Numbered from the stretch's first letter, positions 7,866 to 17,280 are shown. The stretch is DNA of 64,000 nt from Marinicella rhabdoformis (GCF_009671245.1 NZ_VTFS01000004.1:1-64000), one strand, 5' to 3'. Notes: generated by a model not told the origin, from the sequence alone. Made by a program: numbers and translations.

Positions 7866-9120
7866 TAACCACGGCAAAGGTTCATTTCACATCATTCCAT
7901 TCTTCTCCACCGATGAAAATTTAAACACCCAAGTAACTATCAGCAATACAGCCCACGAAATTTCAGCCGTAAAAATACACATAAAAGAGTCACAGAATGG
8001 CCAAAGCCTTTTGAGTTACAATGTTTACTTAAGTCATTATGATACTTGGACTTTTGCCTTGGGAGATGTTATGACTGAAACAGGCAGCAAAACTGTCCAT
8101 GCCAGTACTGATCGATCTTGCCCACCATTCATGACACCTGTAACTGAATCGAATCCTATCAGTGTAACCACTATCAATGATAGTCCAACACGATTAAAAA
8201 ATGGATATATTGAAATAATAGAAATGAGTACAGCTGATTTGCAAAATACAAACAATTATGGTTACTTCCCATTCACAAATGAGGGAGAGGTACATAATTG
8301 CTCCACACCCGAGGCGCAGTTTAACCAAGGCGGCATATGGCACGGTGATGCCACTTATGTAAATGCTGCTATGAAACCACCAGAAGACTCCTTAATTGTT
8401 GAGGCGTCAATTATAAACGTCCCACAAGGTACTCAATACCCAATTCCAGTAACCACCTTCTCTGACTTCTTTGAAGCAGGCAAAAGTTATCATACGCGGC
8501 CAGATTCTCCACTTCCTACATTGGCTCAAGCCAAACCACAAGCTTCCTTGATGGTTGAAGGCAAACTCAAAACGTTAGACTTTGATACTGGACTTGAGGC
8601 CGTCCAAACGTTACTGCTTAAAAACAAACTTGAAACACCGTATTTTGTTTCTAGAAATGTGGCGGCATTAGGCAGCATCAGTTTATTGAACATGGCAGGA
8701 TTATCAAGTAATCCAAGCTGTGACATTCTCATAAATGGAAAGTTTTATCACCGCAGCGGCTACAGCGACCCAAATGACCAGTTGCAAGACTCTCCATTTT
8801 GTAATGACTTGACTCTAATCAGCTTGAACAGCACCAACGGCTTATTCGATTCAACCAATCAAATCAACATTGATGGCAGTGGCTTAACTGCCAGTGAGGG
8901 CGTTTTTGAAATTAACTTTGATAACCACATTCAAATCACTGGTACAGATTCCATCACACAGCAACAATACTCCTTCTCTGGTTTGCCAATTGTAGGCATT
9001 GTTTTTAACCGTGCGACCAATGCCAATGCATCGCCGGGTTTATTAGCACAATATGGCTTGTCATTCCCGATTAAAGGTGAAGCCAATGTAACTACAATAG
9101 ATAACAACGATGAGAAATAA
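7801..9120 (+). CDS. Secreted paralogue family, A-type member 2, unknown function
   Basis: The 439-residue protein has the same first 22 codons as the gene at 4912, base for base, then diverges sharply while keeping the family blocks: FHIIPF, LLSYNVYL, TWTFALG, a DRSC/CPP cysteine, YIEIIEM, INVPQGTQYP, the GLPIVGI segment and ATNASPGLLAQYG-like C-terminal motifs. Like A1 it carries L-T-S-C in the signal region. No Shine-Dalgarno is visible. The B-type gene follows with at most 1 nt between stop and the chosen start. Function is unknown. The mature part differs far more from A1 than the leader does, which points to recent homogenisation of the 5' end. Confidence 0.75.
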   Translation: MKFKLTLTLLLTSCLSHSAMLNNHGKGSFHIIPFFSTDENLNTQVTISNTAHEISAVKIHIKESQNGQSLLSYNVYLSHYDTWTFALGDVMTETGSKTVHASTDRSCPPFMTPVTESNPISVTTINDSPTRLKNGYIEIIEMSTADLQNTNNYGYFPFTNEGEVHNCSTPEAQFNQGGIWHGDATYVNAAMKPPEDSLIVEASIINVPQGTQYPIPVTTFSDFFEAGKSYHTRPDSPLPTLAQAKPQASLMVEGKLKTLDFDTGLEAVQTLLLKNKLETPYFVSRNVAALGSISLLNMAGLSSNPSCDILINGKFYHRSGYSDPNDQLQDSPFCNDLTLISLNSTNGLFDSTNQINIDGSGLTASEGVFEINFDNHIQITGTDSITQQQYSFSGLPIVGIVFNRATNANASPGLLAQYGLSFPIKGEANVTTIDNNDEK

Positions 9121-9121
9121 T

Positions 9122-10564
9122 ATGAAAAGGTTAGCTATAACGTTGATTGTCTTGTTGGCAGCATTCCAATCATCAGCAGTGAATATCAGCTCAACAGGGA
9201 AAGGTGAATTTTTATTGATCCCTTATTACAACTTGACCAATGAATACAATGCCACTGTAAATGTATTCAATCATGATGACAAAGGTAAAGCCGTAAAGGT
9301 TCACATCAGAGAAGGCATTTCAGGCTTGTCTGTGCTCAGCTATAATATTTACCTAGCACCGAAAGATTCGTGGACTTTTGCACTAGGACCTGTCCTTTCT
9401 ACCCATGTAGGACATGAAAACCAAAAATCAGGAACTCATGTTTCTTTTGATCGATCATGCGCACCTGGCTTAAACAAATCTGGTAAGGAATTCTCAGGAG
9501 TCCCCTTCAATGTACCAGAGGAGCGTATTCATGACATGTACAGAACCCGTGAAGGTTTCATAGAAATCATTGAAATGGCAACCATTGACCCAGAGTCAGA
9601 AATTCATGATCATTTAATTGCTGATGCTTCAGGCGAGCCTGCAGCTTGTCAGTCCATTGAAGATTTGTGGCAAACCAATGGATTATGGGCGATCGATGGT
9701 GAACAGGCGACATCTCATTTATTACCACCTACTGGTTCACTTTCTGCAAATGCAACACTAATTAATGTACCAGAAGGCATTCAATTCCCTGTTGAAAGCG
9801 TTGTGTTTTCAAACTTCTTTGATGACAATGTGATCTACCACACTGCACCAAATAGCAGTGAACCCACATTGAATAACGGCACAAAAGAAGCATCGATGGT
9901 TATTGACGGCGAGTTCTTGAACCTACTCTTTCAGAATGGAGAGGATGCCATCAGTGCATTGATTATGACAGGTTATTATGAATCACAGTTCAACTTAGAG
10001 TCAACAACAGCAGCTGCAACAGAAATAGGGTTAAGCTTTCCCACCAGGCGTTTTTACATCCTGTCTAACAGCTTTCTCCGACCTCCATTTCATGGTTCAT
10101 CGGATCCTTTCAACAACCACGGAAGCCCTTGTTCATTAACAAATGGAGGAACAGAAGTGTCGGGGTCAAGCATTGACAGAAATGGGGATTTTATTCCGCC
10201 TGGCGCTGGCTACTGGATTCCTTATATACCTAAATTTGCCTGTGGATCAACAGCAACCCTGAGGCTAAGCCAAAACGGAGACAGTCCACCAAACCTCATT
10301 TTTTACAGTGAACATGCTGAAACTATTGGTGCCTACCTGCCTTTCAATTCTACAGGCAGTGGATATTTTATAGGCCGCATAGAGAACAGACCAATGTGGC
10401 AAGTCACTAATCAAGCCACTGGACAACCAGTGACTTTGCATGGCTCTCCAGTTATAGGCACAACTTTTCAAAAAGCAACTAATGCCAATGCAGCTCCAGG
10501 TCTTTTGGCTCAATATGGCTACTCAGCACCTGTCATTACATATCCCCCTCGTATAACCAATTAG
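9122..10564 (+). CDS. Secreted paralogue family, B-type member 2, unknown function
   Basis: The 480-residue B-type paralogue has a signal peptide ending S-S-A before VNIS. Blocks shared with B1: GEFLLIPYY, VNVFNHDDKGKA, LSYNIYLAP, SWTFALG, VSFDRSCAP, ACQSIEDLW, GSPVIGTTF and KATNANAAPGLLAQYG. I chose the ATG at 9122 because it puts the signal peptide in the same register as B1. A longer reading from the ATG at 9110 would overlap the A gene by 11 nt and has no better ribosome site. It ends before a strong bidirectional terminator. Function unknown. Confidence 0.75.
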   Translation: MKRLAITLIVLLAAFQSSAVNISSTGKGEFLLIPYYNLTNEYNATVNVFNHDDKGKAVKVHIREGISGLSVLSYNIYLAPKDSWTFALGPVLSTHVGHENQKSGTHVSFDRSCAPGLNKSGKEFSGVPFNVPEERIHDMYRTREGFIEIIEMATIDPESEIHDHLIADASGEPAACQSIEDLWQTNGLWAIDGEQATSHLLPPTGSLSANATLINVPEGIQFPVESVVFSNFFDDNVIYHTAPNSSEPTLNNGTKEASMVIDGEFLNLLFQNGEDAISALIMTGYYESQFNLESTTAAATEIGLSFPTRRFYILSNSFLRPPFHGSSDPFNNHGSPCSLTNGGTEVSGSSIDRNGDFIPPGAGYWIPYIPKFACGSTATLRLSQNGDSPPNLIFYSEHAETIGAYLPFNSTGSGYFIGRIENRPMWQVTNQATGQPVTLHGSPVIGTTFQKATNANAAPGLLAQYGYSAPVITYPPRITN

Positions 10565-10588
10565 TGATTTCTTCTGGCTCAGGAATAA

Positions 10589-10629
10589 ACAACATAAAAA
10601 AGCGGTCAATGACCGCTTTTTTATGTTGT
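10589..10629. terminator. Bidirectional terminator between the array and ilvE
   Basis: A 19-bp perfect stem starts ACAACATAAAAAAGCGGTC, with a 3-nt loop. The A-rich and T-rich flanks of the G/C core give a U tract on both strands, so it can stop the array (plus) and ilvE (minus). Confidence 0.85.
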
Positions 10630-10663
10630 CTTGTTGTCCCGTCCCAAAATAGATTGGCAAGAT

Positions 10664-11656
10664 TCACATGAGCTTTGTTGTCCAAGAATATTGATCATTA
10701 ACCTGACCTGTTTGAATGCCTGTTAACTCCGCTTTCAGTTTCATGGCTTTTTCACCCACTTCACCATTGCCGACCAAAAGCTCTTTGCCTTGATACACCA
10801 CACTGCCTACTGGTGATAAAACAGCTGCCGTTCCAGACAATAAAGCTTCAGATTCAGGTAACCAAGACAGCAGTTCTGCTACAGTAAAGTCCATTTCAGT
10901 GATTTTATAACCTTGGCTTGCTGCAATTTTCAACAATGAATCTCGCGTGATGCCCGGTAAGATTGAACCATCTAATTTTTTGGTGATGATTTCATTGCCT
11001 TTAATCAACATGAAATTCGCCGCACCTGTTTCTTGTACTTGACCGCCTGGGCAGAATAACACCTGATCGGCACCATGATCTGCTCGTGCTTGGGTAACCG
11101 AATGCAAGGAAGCGGCATAATTACCACCTGTTTTCACTTGACCAAATTTAGGCGTTGAACGCATGTTTTCATCATCTATCAACAACTTCAACGGCCTGTC
11201 ACCACCCGCAAAATAATCCCCTACAGGTGAAGTGATCACATACAACAAAGCTTCATGCGAACCTCGACCAGCTGCACCAATATTCAATTCCGTTCCAATC
11301 AATGTCGGACGTATATACAAAGCACCAGGTAATTCAGGTATCTCATCTTTGACAGCTTTGACTGCATCAAAAATCATAGATTCTAGCAATTCAAATGACG
11401 GCACGGGCAAGCACAATGCATGCGCACTGTTTCTCAAACGTTCAATGTTGTCGGCATAACGAAACAAATGGATTGAACCGTCTGGCCAACGGTAAGCCTT
11501 TAATCCCTCGAAACAGGTACTTGAATAATGCAACACATGTGTTGCAGGGTGAAAACTGAAAGGCGCTATGCCTTTAACTTCTGGGTTAGCCCACTGACCA
11601 TTTTCAAATTGGCACACTGCCATTTGTGAGGTAAATTCTTGTCCAAATTCTGCCAT
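10664..11656 (-). CDS. ilvE: Branched-chain amino acid aminotransferase
   Basis: The 330-residue PLP enzyme moves an amino group between glutamate and the 2-oxo acids of leucine, isoleucine and valine. The PLP lysine is K175 in FGQVKTGGNYAAS, the family glutamate is E209 in GGQVQETGAANF, and GITRDSLL follows. Length and opening (HVLHYSSTCFEGLKAYRW) match the longer BCAT group that includes eukaryotic enzymes, rather than the 309-residue E. coli type. It is a stand-alone gene, convergent with the array and divergent from the channel gene. The gap 11657-11801 shows no repeat or RNA. Confidence 0.92.
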   Translation of the reverse strand: MAEFGQEFTSQMAVCQFENGQWANPEVKGIAPFSFHPATHVLHYSSTCFEGLKAYRWPDGSIHLFRYADNIERLRNSAHALCLPVPSFELLESMIFDAVKAVKDEIPELPGALYIRPTLIGTELNIGAAGRGSHEALLYVITSPVGDYFAGGDRPLKLLIDDENMRSTPKFGQVKTGGNYAASLHSVTQARADHGADQVLFCPGGQVQETGAANFMLIKGNEIITKKLDGSILPGITRDSLLKIAASQGYKITEMDFTVAELLSWLPESEALLSGTAAVLSPVGSVVYQGKELLVGNGEVGEKAMKLKAELTGIQTGQVNDQYSWTTKLM

Positions 11657-11801
11657 CAGATTTTGCCATTAATTAAAAGCCGCCTATTCTACCTGATGAC
11701 AAGGTAATAAGCCTTGCTAATCAATGTTTAACTCTTCTATTCACTTTGAAGCCAAATTGCACAGTTGCAATTGATACTATAAACATGCTATTTTCATCGT
11801 T

Positions 11802-14009
11802 ATGGCAAAACATATCACATCACACAGTATACAAGTGCTCTTAGTCTTTATTATGGCCGCCAGTTGTCATTCAGTGATGGCTCAAAGTCCATTAGATCTG
11901 ATCACCACAGAAAAGCAAGCTGAACAATATACACCACCTGATGTCAACAAACTCACGTCTAACTGGTGGCAATCCGCCATTCAATCCGCACCTAAAGACC
12001 AACCCTATTTATACTTGAATAACTGGGGCCAATCTTTATTTTCAGAGCTAAAGCAAACCCCTAATAGCTTCAGCTTAGAGGACAGCCAAGCCATAACGCA
12101 ATTTTATACCAACATCCAAGAGTTACAGAAGCGTGCTCAACAAAAACCCAAGCCCCCATCAATAAGTCTGGAAAATAAGCCACCACACACATTAACTCAA
12201 ATTTACGAACGACTGAAAGAATTGAGACAACTTAAGCAGCTGTTACTCAATCACAAAGAAGCGGAAGATGATTTCATTAGCGAAGGCAGTCAAAACAGAG
12301 AACGCATTGATCGTTTGGTGATTGAATATGGCGCACTGGCTGTTAACGACACCGAGCGTGTGAGCATTGGTTTGTTATGGATGGCTTATCGTTCATGGTT
12401 GGCTTTGAATCAACTTCAAGCCCAACAAGCCAATGACTTTAAACAAGCAACCGAAAAAAACATTCAAGCTTTAGAAAAGCACATCAACCAAATAAAGTCC
12501 GGACTCAAACCCAATATGGACTCCATTGACGGTTTAGAAAGGCAAATTCAAATCAATTTAACCGCTCTGGAGCAAAATCAAAAAACCGTATTACAAGGTA
12601 ACTTGGCTTTTGCCCAGTCACAAAAAAATGCCAGTTTCAGTGGACTTGAGACAGACATTAACCGTTTGGACTTGGTTCAAGACATCATGTCACAAAGGCG
12701 ATTAGAGCTGGCATTGGCTCGTGATCGTACACACATCACATGGATTGAGTTTAACTTGAGTGATGATAATGAAAAAACAAAAGCCATCAACGCAAGAATT
12801 GAAGAAAACCAAACTTTAATAGAAAACACCAACAAACAACTCACGCAATGGCAACTCTTGGCGCAACAAATGTTACTTTCGCCAGCGGCTCACTTGTTGT
12901 CCGATGATGATGAAAAACAAGCTTTTGCAAAACGCACCAACATGGCCCAAAATGTTTTGCTAGACCTAGATGAAATTTATTGGCAAAAAGACAAAGTGAC
13001 TTTTTTACAGTCTTTGTTAACTGAAACTAAAATGGGAACTCAATCGGGCTTCTCTTTGTGGTGGTCTGAACTGAAAAACCTGAGTACCTCAACATTTTCT
13101 ACAGTTTCAGAAATCATTAACAAACCCCTATTCCGAATCAATGACACCCCCATCACACTGCGTCCTTTGTTGCAAATACCGGTGATCATTTTAATCGGTT
13201 TCATACTCTCTAAGCTGGTGAGGGTGTTTCTTAATCGCATAGAATCCAGAAAAGATTCAGATGATGCGCCTCTGTTCTTTATGTTGAACAAAATCATTCA
13301 CTACATCATCGTGATTGCCATTGTTCTGGCTTGTTTCACCACCTTAGGTATAAACCTGTCGAACTTGACCTTAATTGCCGGTGCGCTTTCTGTGGGTATT
13401 GGTTTTGGTTTACAAAACATAGTCAGCAACTTTGTTTCAGGCCTGACCATCATGTTTGAACGCAGTTTGAAAGTCGGTGATTACATAGAATTAGAAAGTG
13501 GTATCACAGGTTCGGTCAAAGAAATCAATGCCAGAAGCACACGCATCAATACCAACGACAACATAGATGTCGTGATCCCGAATTCAGACTTGGTGACCAA
13601 TCAAATCATCAACTGGACGCTGCGAGATTCCATCAAAAGAGTCAAAATTCCTTTTGGTGTTGCTTACGGCACTGACAAAGATTTGGTCAGAAAAGCCGCG
13701 ATAGAAGCGGCTGAAAAAGTGCCTTTTACATTGACCAACATGAAGGGCAAAGAGCCTGAAGTATGGATGAAAGGTTTTGGTGACAACAGCCTTGACTTCA
13801 TCCTGCTTGTTTGGGTTTCAAAATACGGTGTCAGACGACCCAACCGCATAAAAGCTTCTTTCCTTTGGGAATTAGACAATGCTTTTAACAAGTATGAAAT
13901 AGAAGTACCCTTTCCACAGCGCGTATTACACCACCCCAAAGACAAGGCACAAGGTGACAAGAGCGAAGACCAAAACGAAGACAAGGCCACTTTGGTAAAA
14001 GGCGACTGA
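11802..14009 (+). CDS. MscS-family mechanosensitive channel with a long periplasmic N-terminal domain
   Basis: The 735-residue protein starts with a signal peptide (about 1-28, ending V-M-A). A helical, glutamine-rich periplasmic region of about 420 residues follows (coiled-coil-like at about 120-420), then membrane segments near 455-475 and 497-516. The pore-lining MscS helix at about 520-555 (LIAGALSVGIGFGLQNIVSNF) leads into the cytosolic beta domain (VGDYIEL, GSVKEINARSTRI, NSDLVTNQIINWT). The tail is highly charged. Such MscK/MscM-like channels release solutes on osmotic downshock. It has fewer membrane segments than MscK. The gene is alone, and a hairpin overlaps its stop codon. Confidence 0.85.
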   Translation: MAKHITSHSIQVLLVFIMAASCHSVMAQSPLDLITTEKQAEQYTPPDVNKLTSNWWQSAIQSAPKDQPYLYLNNWGQSLFSELKQTPNSFSLEDSQAITQFYTNIQELQKRAQQKPKPPSISLENKPPHTLTQIYERLKELRQLKQLLLNHKEAEDDFISEGSQNRERIDRLVIEYGALAVNDTERVSIGLLWMAYRSWLALNQLQAQQANDFKQATEKNIQALEKHINQIKSGLKPNMDSIDGLERQIQINLTALEQNQKTVLQGNLAFAQSQKNASFSGLETDINRLDLVQDIMSQRRLELALARDRTHITWIEFNLSDDNEKTKAINARIEENQTLIENTNKQLTQWQLLAQQMLLSPAAHLLSDDDEKQAFAKRTNMAQNVLLDLDEIYWQKDKVTFLQSLLTETKMGTQSGFSLWWSELKNLSTSTFSTVSEIINKPLFRINDTPITLRPLLQIPVIILIGFILSKLVRVFLNRIESRKDSDDAPLFFMLNKIIHYIIVIAIVLACFTTLGINLSNLTLIAGALSVGIGFGLQNIVSNFVSGLTIMFERSLKVGDYIELESGITGSVKEINARSTRINTNDNIDVVIPNSDLVTNQIINWTLRDSIKRVKIPFGVAYGTDKDLVRKAAIEAAEKVPFTLTNMKGKEPEVWMKGFGDNSLDFILLVWVSKYGVRRPNRIKASFLWELDNAFNKYEIEVPFPQRVLHHPKDKAQGDKSEDQNEDKATLVKGD

Positions 14010-14026
14010 CTTAAAATGTCAGTCGC
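14002..14026. terminator. Hairpin overlapping the channel stop codon, shared by convergent genes
   Basis: GCGACTGAC and GTCAGTCGC form a 9-bp stem with a 7-nt loop. On the minus strand CTTTTACC follows, a modest U tract for the panD operon. On the plus strand only TTAAGG follows, so its effect on the channel gene is doubtful. Confidence 0.55.
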
Positions 14027-14042
14027 TTAAGGTCTCTTGCCA

Positions 14043-14435
14043 TCAGGCTGCGTGTTCTAAGTTTTCCTTTTTATGGGTTTCCGCATTTTTCAAGCTGCTG
14101 ATGTTGTTTTGGCTGTCGACAAAAACCAAATTGGGTTGGTGTGTTTTGGCCTCTTCTGCATCCATAGAAGCATAGGCTGCTAAAATCACTAAATCACCCG
14201 GTTGATTGTGACGTGCGGCGGCACCATTCAAGCAGATTTCACCTTTACCTCCTTCAATCACATAAGTGGTCAATCGCGAACCACAGTTGCAATTCAGTAC
14301 GTCAATTTGTTGGTTGATTAACAAGCCTGCTGCTTTGATTAAGTCTGGACAAATTGAGATGGAACCTTCGTAGTTCAAATTGGCATCTGTGACTGTGGCA
14401 CGGTGTATTTTGCTGTGTAACATGGTTAAGTTCAT
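14043..14435 (-). CDS. panD: Aspartate 1-decarboxylase (proenzyme)
   Basis: The 130-residue pyruvoyl enzyme turns aspartate into beta-alanine for pantothenate. Self-cleavage occurs between Gly24 and Ser25 (NYEGS), with K9 and the NGAAA segment also conserved. I chose the ATG at 14435, preceded by GTGAG, over an upstream GTG at 14447, because it puts the processing site at position 24-25 as in the E. coli enzyme. It is the last gene of the pan/coa operon, 58 nt after coaX. The C-terminal tail (about 115-130) is charged and longer than the core needs. Confidence 0.93.
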   Translation of the reverse strand: MNLTMLHSKIHRATVTDANLNYEGSISICPDLIKAAGLLINQQIDVLNCNCGSRLTTYVIEGGKGEICLNGAAARHNQPGDLVILAAYASMDAEEAKTHQPNLVFVDSQNNISSLKNAETHKKENLEHAA

Positions 14436-14493
14436 GGTTTTTCTCACTTCAGTATTTTAAATTTATTTGTTAGCATTTATTTGTTGGCATTGA

Positions 14494-15267
14494 TCAGTTG
14501 TCATTCATTTTTTGTGCAATGAACAGTCCTTTGAGGACTAAATCTGGCACAATGTGATCGAATATGCTGCTGTCGCGGTAAATGGTAGTGAAACCACCCG
14601 TTCCAATAATCAGGGGCTTTTCCCCATTAAAGCTTTGTGCGGTTAAGCCTGTTATGATTTCTTTCATGGCTCCCAAAGAACCGTAGTAAAGACCAGATTG
14701 AATGCTCTCATTGGTGGTTTTACCCAAGACCTTACCTGTGTTGACGATTTCAACGGCTCCAAGTTTTGAAGCGCCAGCGGCTAAGGCATTCATTGACATT
14801 TTCAAACCAGGCAGTATCACGCCGCCTTGATAGACTTTACCTCGGCTGATGGCACAAAATGTGGTGGCGGTTCCGAGGTCAATCACGATGACATTTTGGT
14901 TGGCATACAAATGTGTTACTGCAATCGCATTGGCAATTCGATCCGCACCGACTTCTAAGGGATTTCGGTAGGCAATTTGTAATCCCGTTTTGACACCCGC
15001 TTGTAAAACAAATGGTTCAACCCCGAAATATTTTTGGCAACAGGCATTGATGGGGTATTGTACTTCCGGAACAACAGAACACATGGCAATCTGTTTGATC
15101 GCCTCTGGGTCAATGCCGTTTTCTTTCAAAACTGCACGCAAAAACACACCATATTCGTCAGATGAGGCGCCAGTCTTTGAGGCCATTCTGAATTGGACCA
15201 ACAACGATTCACCTTGAAACACGCCGCCATGTAAGTGACTGTTTCCAATATCAAGACAAAGCATCAT
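14494..15267 (-). CDS. coaX: Type III pantothenate kinase
   Basis: The 257-residue member of the ASKHA fold phosphorylates pantothenate, the first committed CoA step. The N-terminal phosphate loop is CLDIGNSHLHGGVF, the central motif is VIDLGTATTF (about 129-138), and GADRIANAIA and GLYYGSLGAM are also present. CoaX enzymes are not feedback-inhibited by CoA and need a monovalent cation. They replace the CoaA type of enteric bacteria. The ATG overlaps the coaB stop by 4 nt, so the genes are translationally coupled. A second in-frame ATG directly follows the first. Confidence 0.92.
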   Translation of the reverse strand: MMLCLDIGNSHLHGGVFQGESLLVQFRMASKTGASSDEYGVFLRAVLKENGIDPEAIKQIAMCSVVPEVQYPINACCQKYFGVEPFVLQAGVKTGLQIAYRNPLEVGADRIANAIAVTHLYANQNVIVIDLGTATTFCAISRGKVYQGGVILPGLKMSMNALAAGASKLGAVEIVNTGKVLGKTTNESIQSGLYYGSLGAMKEIITGLTAQSFNGEKPLIIGTGGFTTIYRDSSIFDHIVPDLVLKGLFIAQKMNDN

Positions 15268-15926
15268 GCGGCTTGCTCCAATAAATAGACCACCTTGTCA
15301 CACAACTGCTCAGGACTTTCACAGTGGTGCATGGTTCCAGAGTTGTCAAAGAGGTTCAGTTTGTGGAATGTGGGAGTGATGTCGGGTAAATTATTGTGCG
15401 CCACATAATCAACCATTCCTTTGCTTAATAATTTATCTACGGCTTTCTTAATCGCTTTTTGGCTGCTGCTGTTGGTCAATTTAAAGCCGACCAAGATGAC
15501 ATTCACATTTTTCGACCATGTCTTAATGTAATCAATCAACTTGGGGTTCCTTTCTAAATTAATTCTGGCATGGTCAGATGTTGGAATTTTACAGTCACGC
15601 CCAGCAGGTATTGTGGTGTTATTCAAAACCACAGAGGTGACTTTAAAGTCACTCACTGCTGCTGCATGAAAGACCACATCAAACTCATGGTCAGCCAATT
15701 GACTTTCCAATAAGGATTGCAGCTCTTCAAAAGTTTCATACTCAACTTGTGAGCAGTCAGTTGATGGTTTGATGGCATCTTTGGCACCCAACCAAGTCAC
15801 TTGGTGTCCACATTGAACCATGTAATCCACCATTTGAGCACCGGTTCTTCCTGTGCTTGAATTACCAATGAAACGGACACCATCTATATATTCTTTGGTG
15901 CCACCTGCTGTTATCAAAATCTTCAT
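15264..15926 (-). CDS. coaB: Phosphopantothenate-cysteine ligase, stand-alone CoaB
   Basis: The 220-residue protein joins phosphopantothenate to cysteine. Motifs: LITAGGTKEYIDGVRFIGN with SSTGRTG (start to about 30), HAAAVSDF (about 91-98), NPKLIDYI and VGFKL. In most bacteria this domain is the C-terminal half of a fused CoaBC. Here it has its own start and a 4-nt ATGA overlap with the preceding coaC. VGFKL and the short length recall the monofunctional ligases of lactic acid bacteria. I see no remnant linker or frameshift. Confidence 0.85.
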   Translation of the reverse strand: MKILITAGGTKEYIDGVRFIGNSSTGRTGAQMVDYMVQCGHQVTWLGAKDAIKPSTDCSQVEYETFEELQSLLESQLADHEFDVVFHAAAVSDFKVTSVVLNNTTIPAGRDCKIPTSDHARINLERNPKLIDYIKTWSKNVNVILVGFKLTNSSSQKAIKKAVDKLLSKGMVDYVAHNNLPDITPTFHKLNLFDNSGTMHHCESPEQLCDKVVYLLEQAA

Positions 15927-16456
15927 GTTTTAGAATCCAAATAAGCCAAAATATCGACCACTTCTGGTAACCGACCAGCACCTTGCTCACCGCAAGCCAA
16001 ATCACCTTCAGCTGTGGGCATCACATCAATCCCCCAAGCAACTAATTTTTTTATCGCTTCTTGTGTCGCCGGGTATTTCCACATCATGCTGTTCATTGCT
16101 GGAATCACCAGCATGGGCTTACCCAGACCATGGGCAGCAACCCATGAAGTGGTCAATACATCATCAGCGATACCAGCAGCTAATTTATTAATCGTGTTCG
16201 CTGTTGCGGGACACAAAATTATATCGTCAGCCCAACGACTGACATGGATGTGTGCCATCATGTCACCCTTTTCAAATGTATCTGTCATGACTGGTTTTTG
16301 ACTCAATCCTTCTAACGTCGCTTCACCGATAAATTGCAAGGCAGCCTGACTCGCAATGACCTGCACTTCATCTCCTTTCTTTACCCACTCAGATATCAGT
16401 CCAGTGGCTTTGGCGCAGGCAATTGACCCTGACATCATCAATACATGTTTTTTCAT
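15923..16456 (-). CDS. coaC: Phosphopantothenoylcysteine decarboxylase, stand-alone CoaC
   Basis: The 177-residue flavoprotein of the HFCD family removes CO2 from 4'-phosphopantothenoylcysteine. It shows SGSIACAKA near the N-terminus, the histidine in AHIHVSRWAD (about 68-77), ILCPATANTINK, the diagnostic PAMNSMMW, and a C-terminal ACGEQGAGRLPE with the conserved cysteine. It is complete as a single domain and ends within the ATGA overlap to coaB, the same order as the two halves of fused CoaBC. A 4-nt overlap also joins it to panC upstream. Confidence 0.9.
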   Translation of the reverse strand: MKKHVLMMSGSIACAKATGLISEWVKKGDEVQVIASQAALQFIGEATLEGLSQKPVMTDTFEKGDMMAHIHVSRWADDIILCPATANTINKLAAGIADDVLTTSWVAAHGLGKPMLVIPAMNSMMWKYPATQEAIKKLVAWGIDVMPTAEGDLACGEQGAGRLPEVVDILAYLDSKT

Positions 16457-17280
16457 TCTACATTGCTCGGTTTACTTGGGCACGTTTCAACAGATCGCAA
16501 CTCAACAGGCTTTTTTAAAGTCCTTAAATTGTTATAAGGGACGTTATCTATCAGTCTGATCTCGCCTAAAGTCGCTGCCACCAATAGCCTGTCACCTTGT
16601 GTAGTCAAATAATCCAATTCAAAACCAGCGGCTTCTATCATCTTTTGCATGCGCTCAATACTTTGACCAGAACTGATGATTTTAAATAATTGAGGTGCAA
16701 TTTCTCGTTCTTTTTTACTCAGTCTCATGTTGCGTGAACTCATGGCCAAGCCATCCTTTTCACGAATAATGGGACAAGGAACCACCTCAACATCAAGAAA
16801 AAAGGCTTTGACCATGCCGCGTATCAAGCGCAATTGTTGGTAATCTTTTTCACCAAAGAATGCTTTTGCCGGTTTGACCAAATTAAAAAGTTTCATCACC
16901 ACTGTCAACACACCGTCAAAATGACCCGGTCGGTGGGCGCCACATAAGGCCATGCTGAAATCATTTTCAGACAATTGATAGCGATAATCATCTGGATACA
17001 ACTGATCAAAATCAGGTAAAAAGACCGCTGAAACACCCGAAGCTTTCAAGAGCGTCAAATCATCATCTAACGTGTTTGGGTAGTTTTCCAAATCTTCTAC
17101 TTCATCAAACTGAGTGGGATTAACAAAAATACTGACCAATACGGTTTCTGACTGCAATGTGGCCGCTTTTACCAATGACAAATGGCCTGCATGCAATGCA
17201 CCCATGGTCGGCACAAAACCAATGCTTTTTTGGCTTGCACACCAGACTTTCAGTTCATTGATGTTTTTTAACAGTACCAT
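16453..17280 (-). CDS. panC: Pantothenate synthetase
   Basis: The 275-residue enzyme makes pantothenate from pantoate, beta-alanine and ATP. The HIGH-like PTMGALHAGH is at 24-33, FVNPTQF follows, and GEKDYQQL and DGLAMSSRN form the ATP-binding loop. Its start shares one base with the panB stop (TGATG), so translation is probably re-initiated directly. Confidence 0.95.
   Translation of the reverse strand: MVLLKNINELKVWCASQKSIGFVPTMGALHAGHLSLVKAATLQSETVLVSIFVNPTQFDEVEDLENYPNTLDDDLTLLKASGVSAVFLPDFDQLYPDDYRYQLSENDFSMALCGAHRPGHFDGVLTVVMKLFNLVKPAKAFFGEKDYQQLRLIRGMVKAFFLDVEVVPCPIIREKDGLAMSSRNMRLSKKEREIAPQLFKIISSGQSIERMQKMIEAAGFELDYLTTQGDRLLVAATLGEIRLIDNVPYNNLRTLKKPVELRSVETCPSKPSNVE

Noticed and set aside
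11697-11801. Possible small gene between ilvE and the channel gene
   Set aside because: No frame with a start, ribosome site and coding character; it reads as ordinary promoter space.
15264-16456. coaC/coaB as a frameshifted fused coaBC
   Set aside because: Each protein is complete, coaB has its own ATG exactly at the domain start, and the 4-nt overlap matches the style of the other junctions in the operon.
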